Assembly: GCA_943737045.1 (NCBI GenBank)
Contig: CALSFV010000236.1
Location: forward strand, 536,001 to 600,000
Direction of reading: 5' to 3'
Length of the DNA stretch: 64,000 bases
From: Parapristionchus giblindavisi
Lineage: Eukaryota > Nematoda > Chromadorea > Rhabditida > Diplogasteridae
The translations under genes and the position numbers were made by a program. Under the pieces are notes generated by a model. The model searched no databases. It was not told the DNA's origin and saw nothing but the letters and a program-made list of their open reading frames with translations. Of the stretch, positions 1 to 12,196 are shown in pieces. The first letter of the stretch is position 1. Each line of letters starts with the position of its first letter.

Positions 1-1213
<1,213 letters not shown>

Positions 1214-1561
1214 GTGTCGAAAATTTCGATTTTCTCACAGGAATGAATTAGCTCGAATGGATGGTATAGCGGATGCTACTCCTCAGTAAATGTTATTCAT
1301 ACACTGTTAACAACAAGTCTCAGAAAAATCCCGCTGAGGAAATAATCACTGCTGAGTAAGTACAGCGGGGATCCAGGATCGCTACACAATAATACGACGA
1401 CGAATCATAACAACGGGAGTAGGATATGATGCACACTAGTACTATAGTATCCTGCCAAAACATGAGCCTGATCTCTCATCTGAGTCAAAAGTTATGGCAA
1501 TGCAAAGTTTTTGGCGAAGACTTTTGGCTGCTACTGTATATATAAATAGATCTCCTCTCAA

Positions 1562-1802
1562 TTGCCTCTCAATTGCCACCGATGGAAGGTCAGTTCTGTT
1601 CTACCAGATTATGAGAAGATTAGAGCAGGAACCAATGATCTTTGTGAATTTCGAATGAAGAAGAAGGAGGAAGACGACTGGACAGTCGATAAGCTGGATA
1701 GATGCGGGCAACTTACGAGATACGATACGCTCCTCGGAGAATCCTAATGGCGACCCAGCTACCCCCAAAATAGCTGACTAAAGTTGTTATAATGTAATGT
1801 AA

Positions 1803-1874
<72 letters not shown>

Positions 1875-1875
1875 C
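1562..1875 (+). mobile_element. Possible 3' end of a decayed non-LTR retroelement
   Basis: A 61-codon frame ends in DWTVDKLDRCGQLTRYDTLL and a stop. About 60 bp later the sequence runs GTAATGTAATGATATATA into a pure (TA)n tract (about 1803-1870). A charged ORF end followed closely by a simple-sequence tail is the usual look of a non-LTR 3' end. I see no reverse transcriptase motif, so this is inference; it could be unrelated sequence beside a microsatellite. Confidence 0.25.
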
Positions 1876-1901
1876 TTCATTCATAGTGAGGGGAAAGCGC
1901 C

Positions 1902-2057
1902 ATGCATGAGAATAATGAGAGGGGTGCAAACATGATCAAAAGTGTATTTAGGAAATTCAAAAGGTATGTTAACTGGAGAGGAAAATTGCTGGAAGAGAGT
2001 GAAGCAGTTGGCTCCGTTCCGATTAATTGGTCCCAATCGAATAGTCCACGAGAATAG
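1902..2057 (+). other. Small ORF of 51 codons, function unknown
   Basis: ATG at 1902 to TAG at 2057, starting MHENNERGANMIKSVFRKF. A GTATGT donor-like site sits inside it at about 1962. There is no recognisable family and no ribosomal or splice context that settles it. The rest of 2060-2869 shows no gene-like sequence to me. Confidence 0.15.
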
Positions 2058-2869
2058 AATTTTCCGTAGAAAATAGATCCGACCCATCAGCTTCGTAAGA
2101 TTAGGTGCTTTTGTCGAAGCAAATAATCCTGTAGTGAATTGTCCATGCTTTATACTAATAATTATTAAAAGACTAATAATTATTTAAAGATTTTATTTTT
2201 TCCGTGACTATTATATAAATGATGTACTTTTTGAGTGAGGGACGCACGAATGAACGGGAATATCTCTGTAGAAAATAATCTACGGCATTTTAAGATTAAG
2301 CGCCTAGATTTTGAGGAGAAATTTACCAGCTATGAAGATTGAAATCTAGAGCTACAAATTGATTGCACGGAGGCTCAATGATAGTAGCTATGCGGCTACT
2401 ACAGAAAAAGTGAGTGTTGATAAACAAAAAAACGCCTATTTTTCGATAGGTTCATCCAGCGCGAAAATTGAGAAATGAATTTCAACCGTAACGCGCCGAA
2501 ATGAGGCGATGCGGCTCATCGCAATACCAGCTCATCTGACTAGAGCTATGAACAACTATAATGAAGATTGAAGCATGCTGATATGGCTCCTTATTCTAAA
2601 TGATATACATCAATCTATCAAAAATATCATAGTCAGTAATCGTTTTGCTTGACTGAGAATGGATCCACAGTTTTACCACTGCGCCAAAGTATTGAGAAAT
2701 ACACCGTCTTGCTTATTATTTGTATATTATTATAGTTACATAAGAATATCGTTAGGTGTTTGAATAATAATCTATAAAAAAACTTTTCGAGGTAAATAGA
2801 TATCTCCGCCAATTTGATAATGAGGTCAAGTTGAGAAAAGTTTTGAAATACAACAACTTTATCTTTTAG

Positions 2870-3058
2870 AAGTTTCGTCAGAACCAACGAACATTGGCTG
2901 AACGTTATCCAGCTCTGGAGCAAGAGTTGATCGCTCTCTTCGGGGATACGGAGACATCGGAGGCAGAGAATATTCTTTCGAGCACGCTTCCTGAGAGATA
3001 TAGTAACGATGATCAGGAATCACAAGAAGATGGTCCGCCCGCGAAGAGATCACGCTAA
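2870..3058 (+). CDS. Likely terminal exon of an unidentified gene
   Basis: A splice acceptor (ATCTTTTAG) is followed by 62 open codons and TAA. The peptide begins KFRQNQRTLAERYPALEQEL, continues with an acidic Ser/Glu-rich stretch, and ends in the basic GPPAKRSR, which resembles a short nuclear-localisation tail. An ATTAAA polyadenylation variant follows at 3107. Codon choice is coding-like, unlike the flanks. I found no matching upstream exon in 1-2869, so the start of the gene is unresolved. The opposite-strand ORF here is a shadow. Confidence 0.4.
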   Translation, partial: KFRQNQRTLAERYPALEQELIALFGDTETSEAENILSSTLPERYSNDDQESQEDGPPAKRSR

Positions 3059-3490
3059 ACACCTAACAGCATACGTACACATGCCAATACATATGTAATG
3101 CCTATAATTAAAAACATTATAATTATAAACAATATGGCACTTCTTCGGTTTTTGGCCACCCCCCCCCCCCTCAGACACCCCCCTACCCCCCTCCTCTCTC
3201 CTCTCGCTATCATTTCGCGTAGTAACTTACCGTTTTGTAGGTTGTGGTAAAATCAACCGCATCATGATTTATAGAATGATGAAATGAGAGTTTTGCCTCC
3301 TCTTCTCCCATACTCTCTCATCCTAATCCAATTTAATTTTCATATCACCGCCATTCAGAAACCGAAGAAGTTCCAACAATATATGTTTAACAGTTTAACG
3401 ACCTTTATCGAGCACAGAACCATAGGGGAGGGAATGGTTGCCACTACACGACTGATTAGTCTGGGCGTGCTGAGGTCCCATACAAGGGGT
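3059..3490. other. Intergenic stretch, C-rich
   Basis: Contains a run of ten C at about 3161-3170 followed by CCCCCT and CTCCT repeats. An 83-codon + frame at 3284 has no family likeness and runs into the foldback element. I see no gene. Confidence 0.5.
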
Positions 3491-4133
3491 ATTTCTATCT
3501 TACAAGGAACCTCTTTTACATTAATCCGGCGATAAGAGATGAGTTATAGCTCATTTGAAAGCCCTTCTTCTGTAGATTAAGACTATGTACTTTAAAAATG
3601 CAACCGAGGTCTGTGCACGGACCTAAAATTGGAGGAGTGTCTAAAACGCAACGATGCGCGCAATGATGCACTAGTTCTCCGCGTTATCTCTGCGAGTCAG
3701 TGGTTTCACAAAGGTAAAGATGAGTAATTGCGGTATGTCTAACGAACTTCTGTTAGGTTAGACTCGCGAATGATGTTAAACATTAATTTTTTTACTGAAA
3801 AAGTTTTTTTCAAGTATGGAGATGGTTCTCCACAGCCGGTTCAAGCACATCATCGTCGACTCTATCAACTCACAATTGCAAATTCACTCTGAAATGGAGA
3901 ATGAGGATCGTTCGCTAGCTGTACAACCACTAGTGCGCAGAGATAACGCGGAGAACTAGTGCATCATTGCGCGCATCGTTGCGTTTTAGACACTCCTCCA
4001 ATTTTAAGTCCGTGCACAGACCTCGGTTGCATTTTTAAAGTACATAGTGTTAATCTACAGAAGAAGGGCTTTCAAATGAGCTACAACTCATCTCTTATCG
4101 CCGGATTAATGTAAAAGAGGTTCCTTGTTAAAT
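3491..4133. mobile_element. Foldback element, family A, copy 1
   Basis: Arms at about 3491-3715 and 3925-4133 are near-perfect reverse complements. Shared blocks include GCACTAGTTCTCCGCGTTAT and CTCATTTGAAAGCCCTTCTT. The spacer is about 210 bp. A diverged second copy lies at 22568-23215 inside an innexin intron. No transposase is visible, so this is a non-autonomous foldback/MITE. Confidence 0.85.
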
Positions 4134-4350
4134 AGTTCTTCGTTTATCTTCTTGTGATCAGCTACTGAAGACGTTATTCAAAATCAAAGCCGCTACACTT
4201 GATCCCTTTCGAGTAGTGAATCATGAAAGATAATTCAGAAAATAGATATAGATAACCCACGAAGTACTCGCTCGATACTTCGTCAACAATTGCTTGATGA
4301 AAGGCATACCACTCCAGACTTGCCTATAGTCTTCTAGGAGGACAATATAT

Positions 4351-5061
4351 GGTTGGTGCATAAGTCACTTCATCGCATTAATGAGAATGTACATACCGAA
4401 ATTAGTGGTATGCATCATCATTGTCCACTATATCTTGACAACGCGTGTTCTGCCTATTGATACATTCCTAGTCAGTTCTGACTGGGCCCAGCGTGTGATG
4501 TGGTGTCGCGCATTTTCGTGCTGAAAATAGACTTATGTAGTATTAGTGTCCTTTACACTGTCCAGAATTTATCTTTGTTCTTGAGGATTGGTAGTTGATT
4601 TGCAGTTGACGCTAAGCGTAGACATCAGCCGTTATTGTGGTGCCCTGAGGTAGCAGCTCACAGTAGATGGGGTCATAAACGGAACACACACAAGATACTT
4701 TGCATCACTTGTTTTGGAGTGTAGGTGAGCTTTTGGGATGACATCAGCCCGTTCTCGTGCATCAACCCACTGAGTGTACCAGCTGTGGTTGGAGTAGCTT
4801 ACCCACTTCTCAGCTCCAGTTCGATAGTGGTGTGAGAAAAGAAGGGGTAAAGCAGAGCATAGCGCAGGTGAACTATTGTTGAACCAACTTTGCTGGCACG
4901 TTGAGTTAGGAAGCTGAATTTACGCTGAATTCCTGAACACTGTCAATTCTGAAGGGCGGATATTTGTTGTTGTCCACCTATCACCGCAGAGTGAGTAAAC
5001 ATTCTGGTCACGAGTGCTCCGCGTTAGAGGAGCTCACGTCTGGTTTAACTATAATCCTTTC
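4351..5061. other. Unassigned stretch with a mariner-like terminus
   Basis: GGTTGGTGCATAAGTCACTT at 4351 resembles mariner terminal repeats and resembles the start of the relic at 63374. No transposase frame follows. The rest of the stretch holds no gene I recognise. Confidence 0.25.
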
Positions 5062-5552
5062 CAGGGCTGGGACAAAAAAATATTTCGACAAAAAAAATTT
5101 TTGTTTGGGTTCAACAAAAAAAATTCTCACCGAACAAAAAAACCCAAAAAAAAACAAAAAATAATATAATTAATTTTTTACACTTTTCCGAGAAACTTTT
5201 AACTTTATCTCTTTTAACTTTATTTGTGTAAATTTTCTTTATCCGTTTTTTAATTATTTTTTGGTTTTTGTTGAAAAACCAAACAAATAAAATACCAAAC
5301 AAAATATTCTGAAAAACCCAAAAAAACCAAAAAAACCAAAAAAATACCAAACAATAAATTCTCAAAAACCCAAAAAAACCAAAAAAAAATACCAAGCAAA
5401 AATTCTCAAAAACCCAAAAACAAAAAAAACAAAAAAATACCAAACAAAAATTCTCAAAAACCCAAAAAAAAACAAAAAGATACCAAACAAAAATTCTCAA
5501 AAACCCAAAAAAAAACATAAAACAAAATACCAAACAAAAAATCCCAGCCCTG
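5062..5552. repeat. A-rich minisatellite bounded by CAGGGCTGGGA inverted repeats
   Basis: Units of about 40-45 bp built from CCAAACAAAAATTCTC plus AAAACCC and A-runs repeat about eight times on the + strand. The array opens with CAGGGCTGGGA at 5062 and closes with its exact complement TCCCAGCCCTG at 5542. The same 11-mer occurs at 62934 at the edge of another low-complexity tract. The 140-codon - strand frame across the array is an artefact. Confidence 0.8.
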
Positions 5553-5639
5553 AATCCGTTCTCATTTGGCGGAATTATGACGTATCTTTCATGTTAATCC
5601 TTCTTTGATTATCTTTTCACAAGCAGTTTTCCATATATA

Positions 5640-6095
5640 TCGTGCATGTAAAAATCATTGTATCATGAACGGTGTGAATGGATCTGAACGGATCAAGCCG
5701 ATCAAGCAAATTATGAGCGATTTTCGTTACTCTGCTTTCATTTTCGTTATTTCTCTTTCTCTTCATTGTTTTTCTCTCGTTCGAATTTACTATATTAAAA
5801 GAAATTAGGCCAAAATATTGCTATTCGACAAAAACACGGTGTTCACAACGTATAAATTGCTCCAGTGAACCAAAGTTGACCTATTTATTCAGCGTATAAT
5901 CGGAACAATTTATTCATCGCGAAAATGATGATTTGTGTTTTTTCTTTTAATATAGTACATTCGAACGAGAGAAAAACAATGAAAAGAAAGAGAAGTAACA
6001 AAAATGACTCACAATTCGCTTGATCGGCCTGATCCGTTCAGATCCATTCACGACGTTCATGATACAATGTTTTTTACATGTACGATATTTTATGT
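5640..6095. repeat. Inverted repeat of about 170-bp arms
   Basis: The left arm (5640-5812) and right arm (5940-6095) pair. GTTCGAATTTACTATATTAA matches the complement of TTAATATAGTACATTCGAAC, and both arms carry the ATGAACG / CGTTCATGATACAATG block. The spacer is about 125 bp. Confidence 0.8.
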
Positions 6096-6596
6096 TAATG
6101 ACCCTTATTAGTTTCCATTCCTCTTTACCAACTGTCCACTTTACCAATTACTATTACCATGTCATAAGTTCGCCAATTTTTTTCCTCGAATAAAGTTTTC
6201 TCATTTACGTGTTGTTCGTGTGTCGGGTTCGTACCCTCATTGAATACCCCTAACACTTTACTATGTTCTTGCTTTTGCCCCATTCCATAGCATTCATTCT
6301 GCATGCAGCATGGCTCAGTTTCCAAAACCCACCCAGATCCACATCCGCGAGTCAATTCGTGACCTCTATCGCTCACTAGGAACAATAACCTTCCCGGATG
6401 AAACTACGGGGAGTGACCTACATAGCGATAATCAGCATGATCGACTTAGTAAGAATTAACTTTCAAAGTCTGCTAATGATCGATTTTGTAAAAGTCAACC
6501 CCGTCGCACATCCGTCGCAAGAGGGGCATTTTGGCACACGCACAAAAGAGGATAAGGGGAGAGATAACGGCGGAAGGGTGAACTCTCGTTCTCAAG

Positions 6597-6666
6597 TGAG
6601 CTGTGGTATTGTGGTAAGGGCGCGTGGTCATTACTTTTTGCACACGAGTTCGATTCCCCCGAGAAC
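6597..6666 (+). pseudogene. tRNA-like module 1, left arm
   Basis: Has a B-box-like GAGTTCGATTCCCCC and an A-box-like GTGGTATTGTGGTAAGG at tRNA spacing, and GTTCTC/GAGAAC flanks could pair as an acceptor stem. The anticodon arm is too weak for a functional tRNA, so this is a tRNA-derived (SINE-like) relic. Confidence 0.5.
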
Positions 6667-7254
6667 ATTATTTTGTCAGCGTACAATTCATCAAAGCACA
6701 TTGCTGTTTCAGTTGAAATAAAGTCGAAAATATCAAGTTATCTTGTTTTTGCAACTTTTTTCGCTCTCTTTTGTTAACTATCCCTTGTAGCAAATCTGTA
6801 GAGAATCGAATAATAGTAACATCTCTATAGAAAGAATAAAATAATATTAAAACGCGTTCTCCATAAGAGCGGCGGGGGTATGGCACAATGTTTCAAAATC
6901 ATCCTAGACGACTCATATTTGATGGTTGGAGTCCCTAGGGGCGGTATACACTTCAGCCAAAAATTTGACCCAAATTATCGTTTTTTGATCTACCAAAAGT
7001 CGAAAAATCGAAGTGTGATTTACATGGCATGTTATATACCATTCCATAGAGGATCCAATGTTATATAAGTATACCAAGTTTCATAAGTTTTCATAACTTC
7101 ATGTTCGAGAAATATCCGATTTTCCAATTTTTGACCAGATTTTTTTGTTTTGATCTCATGGCTTACTATGTTACTATCATTTCCAGTTTCTGGATTTTTG
7201 ATATGTTGTGTAAAAAAGGATGCGCTATCCGAATATCATACTTATTTGGACCAT

Positions 7255-7345
7255 CTACAAACCGCCCATAGTGATATCATGCCACTAACGCCTTACTTTT
7301 AGCGCCCGAACGCCGACGCAGGTTCGAATCCCGGCACAGACAAAA
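7255..7345 (+). pseudogene. tRNA-like module 2, left arm
   Basis: Contains CAGGTTCGAATCCCGG, a strong B-box/T-arm, preceded by CATAGTGATATCATGCCAC in the A-box position. The intervening arm does not fold as a proper anticodon stem. The same module is inverted in the right arm at 9512-9600. Confidence 0.5.
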
Positions 7346-7669
7346 ATTTTTGCAAATTTTTTTTCGCCTCAATTTTGACTTTAAACTATATTTTCATGTG
7401 TTTTATCGTCTTTTCACTAATTTATTGCACGAAATGACCACAGGCATTACCAGAAATACCAAAACATCTTGTAACTGATACATTATCGGAAAAAATCATG
7501 AGACGAACGAAAATAACGGTTTTTCGTCAGTGATACTTCTTCAAAATGTCTTTTTTGTTAGTATCTGTTAAAAGAAGATAAATATACATTGAAACTCGTT
7601 AAATATCTCGGTTTTCGCAAAATGTTTGAAAAATTGAGAACAAAGATCAAAGATCAAAGTATAATGATT

Positions 7670-9180
7670 ATAAACTAAAATTCAGCAATAGAGTAAACTC
7701 TTTTGTGTCTTTTAATTATAGTTTCATCTGTTTTGCGTGTTTTCACTAATTTATTGTACGAAATGATCATAAACATTATCAGAAATCTTATAACTAATAG
7801 AGTATCGACAAAAAAGTCATGGGACGCTTTTTTTCATATTTTTTGTCACTTTTGATTCAGGAAAGCAATTAAGCTGATATTTTGTGTCAATGTACGCAAC
7901 TCATCAAAAAATTCAAGTATGATATGCTGGTATAAGTAACTTTGTTAACTGTTGCATAATATTGATGAAATCTACGCACACTTTGACAATTTTCACGTCT
8001 TTAGTGAAAAAGCCCTGTTTTTCTGAAACATTGTGAGAGTGGAGATCTACTAGGAAATTTCGGAATGGATATGGCTCCAATTTCAAGCTGCAGATGGGTT
8101 GCAAATTAGAGCTTCAAAAACTTTAAGGGCCAAAATGATCCTAGAGGCGAGTGCTGTTCCTTTTTTTCTATAAAATGATAAGGCATGTCTGTCAGTCTGA
8201 GCGTCTGTCTGTCCGTCACACTTTGCATCTTCCAATCTCCAATCTTCTCAACAACTTTTAACTCTGGTTCCAATTCTATCATGTCTATTCTCTTTTGCTG
8301 ATTTTGATCATCCATCTTTCATATTTTCACTTTTCAAGAACAACCGAAGCATGTTTTAAGGAAAATTTATTTATAATCACTCTTTTAAACGATTTTCCTG
8401 CATTTACCCCAATAGAATAACAACCCTGTACAAAAATCTAACCCTGCGTCCACCTCAATCTCTCTCCTTCTCCCCCTCCATCTTTCTCTCCATTTATTTA
8501 TTTATTTATTTGTCCATCAGTTAAAATCAAGAATAATGAATGAATCAAGCAATAAGGGAGTGATGGAGTTCCGTCGCTTAAGCGATTACGGTTGGGGAGT
8601 GGCAGCTTTAGCTGAATAATGATACTAAGGACGAATACGAGATTGAGTTATAATATTGTGAGGGGCAAAAAACTAGTTAGTATCCATCTCCCTCTCCCTA
8701 TCCCCTTCCCTATCCCTCATCAAAATTAAGCAAGTGGGTTACAGTATTATCGCAAAAGAAAACTTTGTCCGCTTAGAGTTTAATCGTGCCTTGCTAGTTT
8801 ATCCACAGACTATGGTAGTCGTAGCTCTTCAATCGCTCACAGGGCACGATAAACAATTTGTTTGGAAGGAATGATTTTGAGATCCTACCGCTCAAAGTGC
8901 GGGTCTCTTAAAATTATGGATTCTCATCAGGTAGCTTTGTAATGTATCATATATTTATTTCCCTTATTTTGGTTTTGTTCAGATTCCTTTCAGACTCATA
9001 GCAAACGTTCTGCTGAGGTGTACTCGATTACAGCGGGTTCGCTTAAACTTGCGCTTTCTCTCCCTCGCAGTTCCCTTCCCTGGGCCTCTTTTGATGAAAT
9101 CTCTTTTTTCACAGCTACTACATATGTTAGAGATGCTCACAAAAGTTTTTGCTCTATTGCTGAACTTTGTTCTCTGATCA
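7670..9180. other. Core of the large inverted repeat, no gene seen
   Basis: AT-rich sequence with short simple repeats (TTTATTTATTTATTTATT near 8496, TCTGTCTGTCCGTC near 8204). A 69-codon - frame at 8106-8315 covers the TCTG-repeat part and has no family likeness. Nothing here is supportable as a gene. Confidence 0.5.
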
Positions 9181-9511
9181 TTGTACTTTGATCTTTGATA
9201 TTTGTCTACAATTTTTCAAACATTTTGCGAAAACCGAGATATTTAACGAGTTTCAATGTATATTTATCTTCTTTTAACAGATACTAACAAAAAAGACATT
9301 TTGAAGAAGTATCACTGACGAAAAACCGTTATTTTCGTTCGTCTCATGATTTTTTTCCGATAATGTATCAGTTACAAGATGTTTTGGTATTTCTGGTAAT
9401 GTCTGTGGTCATTTCGTGCAATAAATTAGTGAAAAGACGATAAATACACATGAAAATAGAGTTTAAGTCAAAATTGAGGCGAAAAAAAATTTGCAAAAAT
9501 TTTTGTCTGTT

Positions 9512-9600
9512 CCAGGATTCGAACCTGCGTCGGCGTTCGGGCGCTGCAAGTAAGGCGGTAGTGGCACGATATCACTATGGGCGGTTTGTAGATGGTCCAA
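9512..9600 (-). pseudogene. tRNA-like module 2, right arm
   Basis: Reverse-complement partner of the module at 7255. CAGGATTCGAACCTGCG reads as a T-arm on the - strand. It has the same degenerate structure. Confidence 0.5.
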
Positions 9601-10242
9601 ATAAGTATGATATTCGGATAGCACATCCTTTTTTACACAACATATCAAAAATCCAGAAACTGGAAATGATAGTAACATAGTAAGCCATGAGATCAAAACA
9701 AAAAAATCAGGTCAAAAATTGGAAAATCGGATATTTCTCGAACATGAAGTTATGAAAACTTATGAAACTTGGTATACTTTTATAACTTTGGATCCTCTAT
9801 GGAATGGTATATAACATGCCATGTAAATCACACTTCGATTTTTCGACTTTTGGTAGATCAAAAATCGATAATTTGGGTCAAATTTTTGCCTGAAGTGTAT
9901 ACCGCCCCTAGGGACTCCAACCATCAAATATGAGTCGCCTAGGATGATTTTGAAACATTGTGCCATACTCCCACCACCTCCCCTCCGCTGTAAGGGAGAA
10001 TGCGTTTTAATAAAAAAACCTATGAACAACTACAACACAGGAACTTGCAATGTATATACCTACCGGGTTAAAAAGTTGGTGTGGTTGGATTTAACATAAA
10101 ATTCCTTAAATAAACACATATATTACAAGCAAAAGAGAGCTAAAAAAGTTGCAAAAACAAGATAACTTGATATTTTCGACTTTATTTCAACTGAAACAGC
10201 AATGTGCTTTGATGAATTGTACGCTGACAAAATAATGTTCTC

Positions 10243-10316
10243 GGGGGAATCGAACTCGTGTGCAAAAAGTAATGACCACGCGCCCTTACCACTATACCAC
10301 AGCTCGCTTGTGAACT
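10243..10316 (-). pseudogene. tRNA-like module 1, right arm
   Basis: Reverse-complement partner of 6597. On the - strand it reads GTGGTATAGTGGTAAGG then GAGTTCGATTCCCCC, a slightly better A-box than the left copy. Not a complete cloverleaf. Confidence 0.5.
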
Positions 10317-10529
10317 AGAGTCCATCCTTCCGCCGTTATCTCTCCCCTTATCCTATTTTGTGCGTGTGCCAAAATGCCCCTCTTGCGGCGGATGTGCGAC
10401 GGGGTTGACTTTTACAAAATCGATCATTAACAGACTTTGAAAGTTAATTCTTACTAAGTCGATCATGCTGATTATCGCTATGTAGGTAGTTTCATCCGGG
10501 AAGGTTATTGTTCCCTAGTCAGGTGTCAA

Positions 10530-11125
10530 GAGCAAGGCTGCCCAAGAGGAACTGGTGAGAAAAAATTACTTTTTTTAATGAAATAAGATATTATATATGT
10601 GTTTTTATTCTATGTTTAATTATCGGAGCCATTGTTTGTTTTGGGAGCATATGGATAAAAACTGTTCTCTTCTTAATGTCGCGAAGGAGCAACAGAATAT
10701 ACGAGATTTTTAAAAAAAGAACTATTATGAAAATGCTAAAGAAATTATTCTAACTGTTCTATTTCTTTCTATGATCTCTCAGTTGAGGTTATGTTGGAAT
10801 TTACGCCCTCGAATAACCGAAAGGAATTGATGAAAAGGGTACATTTATTGATTGACGTACCGTAACCCAAAGGAATAGTTAAAATCGTCAAACTTTCATT
10901 TCTCGAATGATGCACCTATGTAGAGTTCGACACATACACGATACGTACATAGAGTGTTGTAATAGCACACATGTCAAGATCTGTTTCATTGATGAACTGA
11001 ACCCATATTTTTGCATTGACCCGAAAAGTTTGGACTTGAGGAAAAGGAACAGCGTCACGTGCATTCTGTTGGAGATGATACTGAGCGGCATTCTCGCTGG
11101 GAGAACGCGCGGGAAATAAATAGAA
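10530..11125. other. Unassigned stretch with overlapping small ORFs
   Basis: A 70-codon + frame (10907-11119) and an 84-codon - frame (10916-11170) overlap. Neither shows a recognisable domain, and only one at most could be real. The + frame is followed at once by GAAATAAATAG, which contains an AATAAA signal, so a terminal exon is conceivable but unproven. Confidence 0.2.
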
Positions 11126-11130
11126 AACAT

Positions 11131-11270
11131 CTGTGGCCGTATGCAAGAACAACGGAGAACCTATGAACAAAATTTTTTCGGAAAATGTGACGTTATTAGC
11201 TTAGGAGGAGAATTTTTGGAAAACGCTTCACATTTCCCCGGAAAACGGTTTTCCCGATGTTCATGCATAC
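11131..11270. mobile_element. Hairpin MITE, family C, copy 1
   Basis: Begins CTGTGGCCGTATGCAAGAAC and ends in ACGGTTTTCCCGATGTTCAT plus GCATA. Related copies: 48110-48225 (nearly perfect palindrome ending GTTCATGCATACGGCCACAG) and a fragment at 18385-18415. The termini of the copies match each other. Confidence 0.65.
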
Positions 11271-11288
11271 TAGAGTTGGCTATTCGGG

Positions 11289-11343
11289 GGTTGCGGGCCC
11301 GCAATGGCATTGACCTATATTTCTAATGATTGCGGGCCCGCAA
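11289..11343 (+). repeat. Direct repeat of GCGGGCCCGCAATG
   Basis: The 14-mer, which contains the palindrome GCGGGCCCGC, occurs twice about 35 bp apart (about 11297 and 11332). It is followed by a degenerate hairpin containing GTTCTCTCAAGCAAACGAGA. Confidence 0.7.
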
Positions 11344-11399
11344 TGATTCTGTTCTCTCAAGCAAACGAGAGAGCGAAGGAAAGTGAAGAGAACAGAAAA

Positions 11400-12190
11400 A
11401 CGACCGATCACAAAAAGTGGCCAGATAAGAATAAAGTAATCGTTGCCGCAATGATTTTACAAAGCACTGCGTGTGCGTTATTGCCAACCCTAATGCATAC
11501 GTCCACTGAATAAAATGCATTCCATTTCATGTCAAAATTTCATCTTTTGACTGATGACTGAAGCACAAAATAAGTCTTCCTTATGTTGCGCATTTTCAAC
11601 GATTTAAGACAATATTTTATTTATAACTCGATGATATATACAATATGAAAAGAGTACAAAGGATTTATTGCCGTATTACAAGATAATGTGTTTCATTTAT
11701 TCAGAGTACTTTGGAAATATTTAACTATCGTCACTCGTTCATTGAATTTTAACCTAAATTTAATTAAAAGGGAATTATTCTCTGGTGTATAATTAAATAT
11801 ACAAGTTACCCTATTGCCCTCCGAAAAGATTAGGCCCTCCAGAGTGAACTTGAATTATGACTGGCCTAGCTGGGATCTCCGACCGTACTTCGTGTGCCTT
11901 GAATAACTGGAGTTTACTTTAATCTTTACATTATTGCAAACGTAAAGGTGCTACTGTCGAACTCTTACAAATAGAGTTGCTCCCTGATTTATTGTAGAGT
12001 AGTCGTACGAATGATCTAAACAGTTGTTTCACCGTGTTTAAATTTATCTGATAATGATTACATTTTACTACAGAAAAACAGACAATAAATGGAACGGAAT
12101 GTATGCGAGCTTTTTATACCACTTGGGGATTCTATGCTCTCTTTCTCATTTTTGTAGGTTATACTGAAGCTCAGAACATAATTTAAATAA
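11400..12190. other. 3' flank of the chemoreceptor, no gene seen
   Basis: AT-rich sequence without a supportable exon apart from a possible short last exon of the chemoreceptor near 12060-12075 (-), which would add only a few codons before a stop. Confidence 0.4.
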
Positions 12191-12196
12191 ACGCAC

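Larger units (their letters stand above)
6372..10515. mobile_element. Very long inverted repeat (4.1 kb) carrying tRNA-like modules
   Basis: The left arm (about 6372-7650) and right arm (about 9190-10515) are reverse complements over about 1.3 kb. Outer ends pair at GGAACAATAACCTTCCCGGA and its complement near 10500. Inner ends pair around ATTTTGCGAAAA at about 7613 and 9228. The arms differ by small substitutions and one block of about 125 bp (10015-10140). The 1.5 kb core has no gene I recognise. ORFs in the arms mirror each other and are not genes. Structure and lack of coding capacity suggest a large foldback transposon or an inverted duplication. Confidence 0.85.

Noticed and set aside
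5111..5533. 140-codon hydrophobic - strand ORF
   Set aside because: It lies wholly on the A-rich minisatellite; Phe/Val repeats come from T-runs.
6880..7068. ORF repeated at 9760-10029
   Set aside because: The two are the arms of the 4.1 kb inverted repeat; the matching translation follows from DNA identity, and the frame shows no family.
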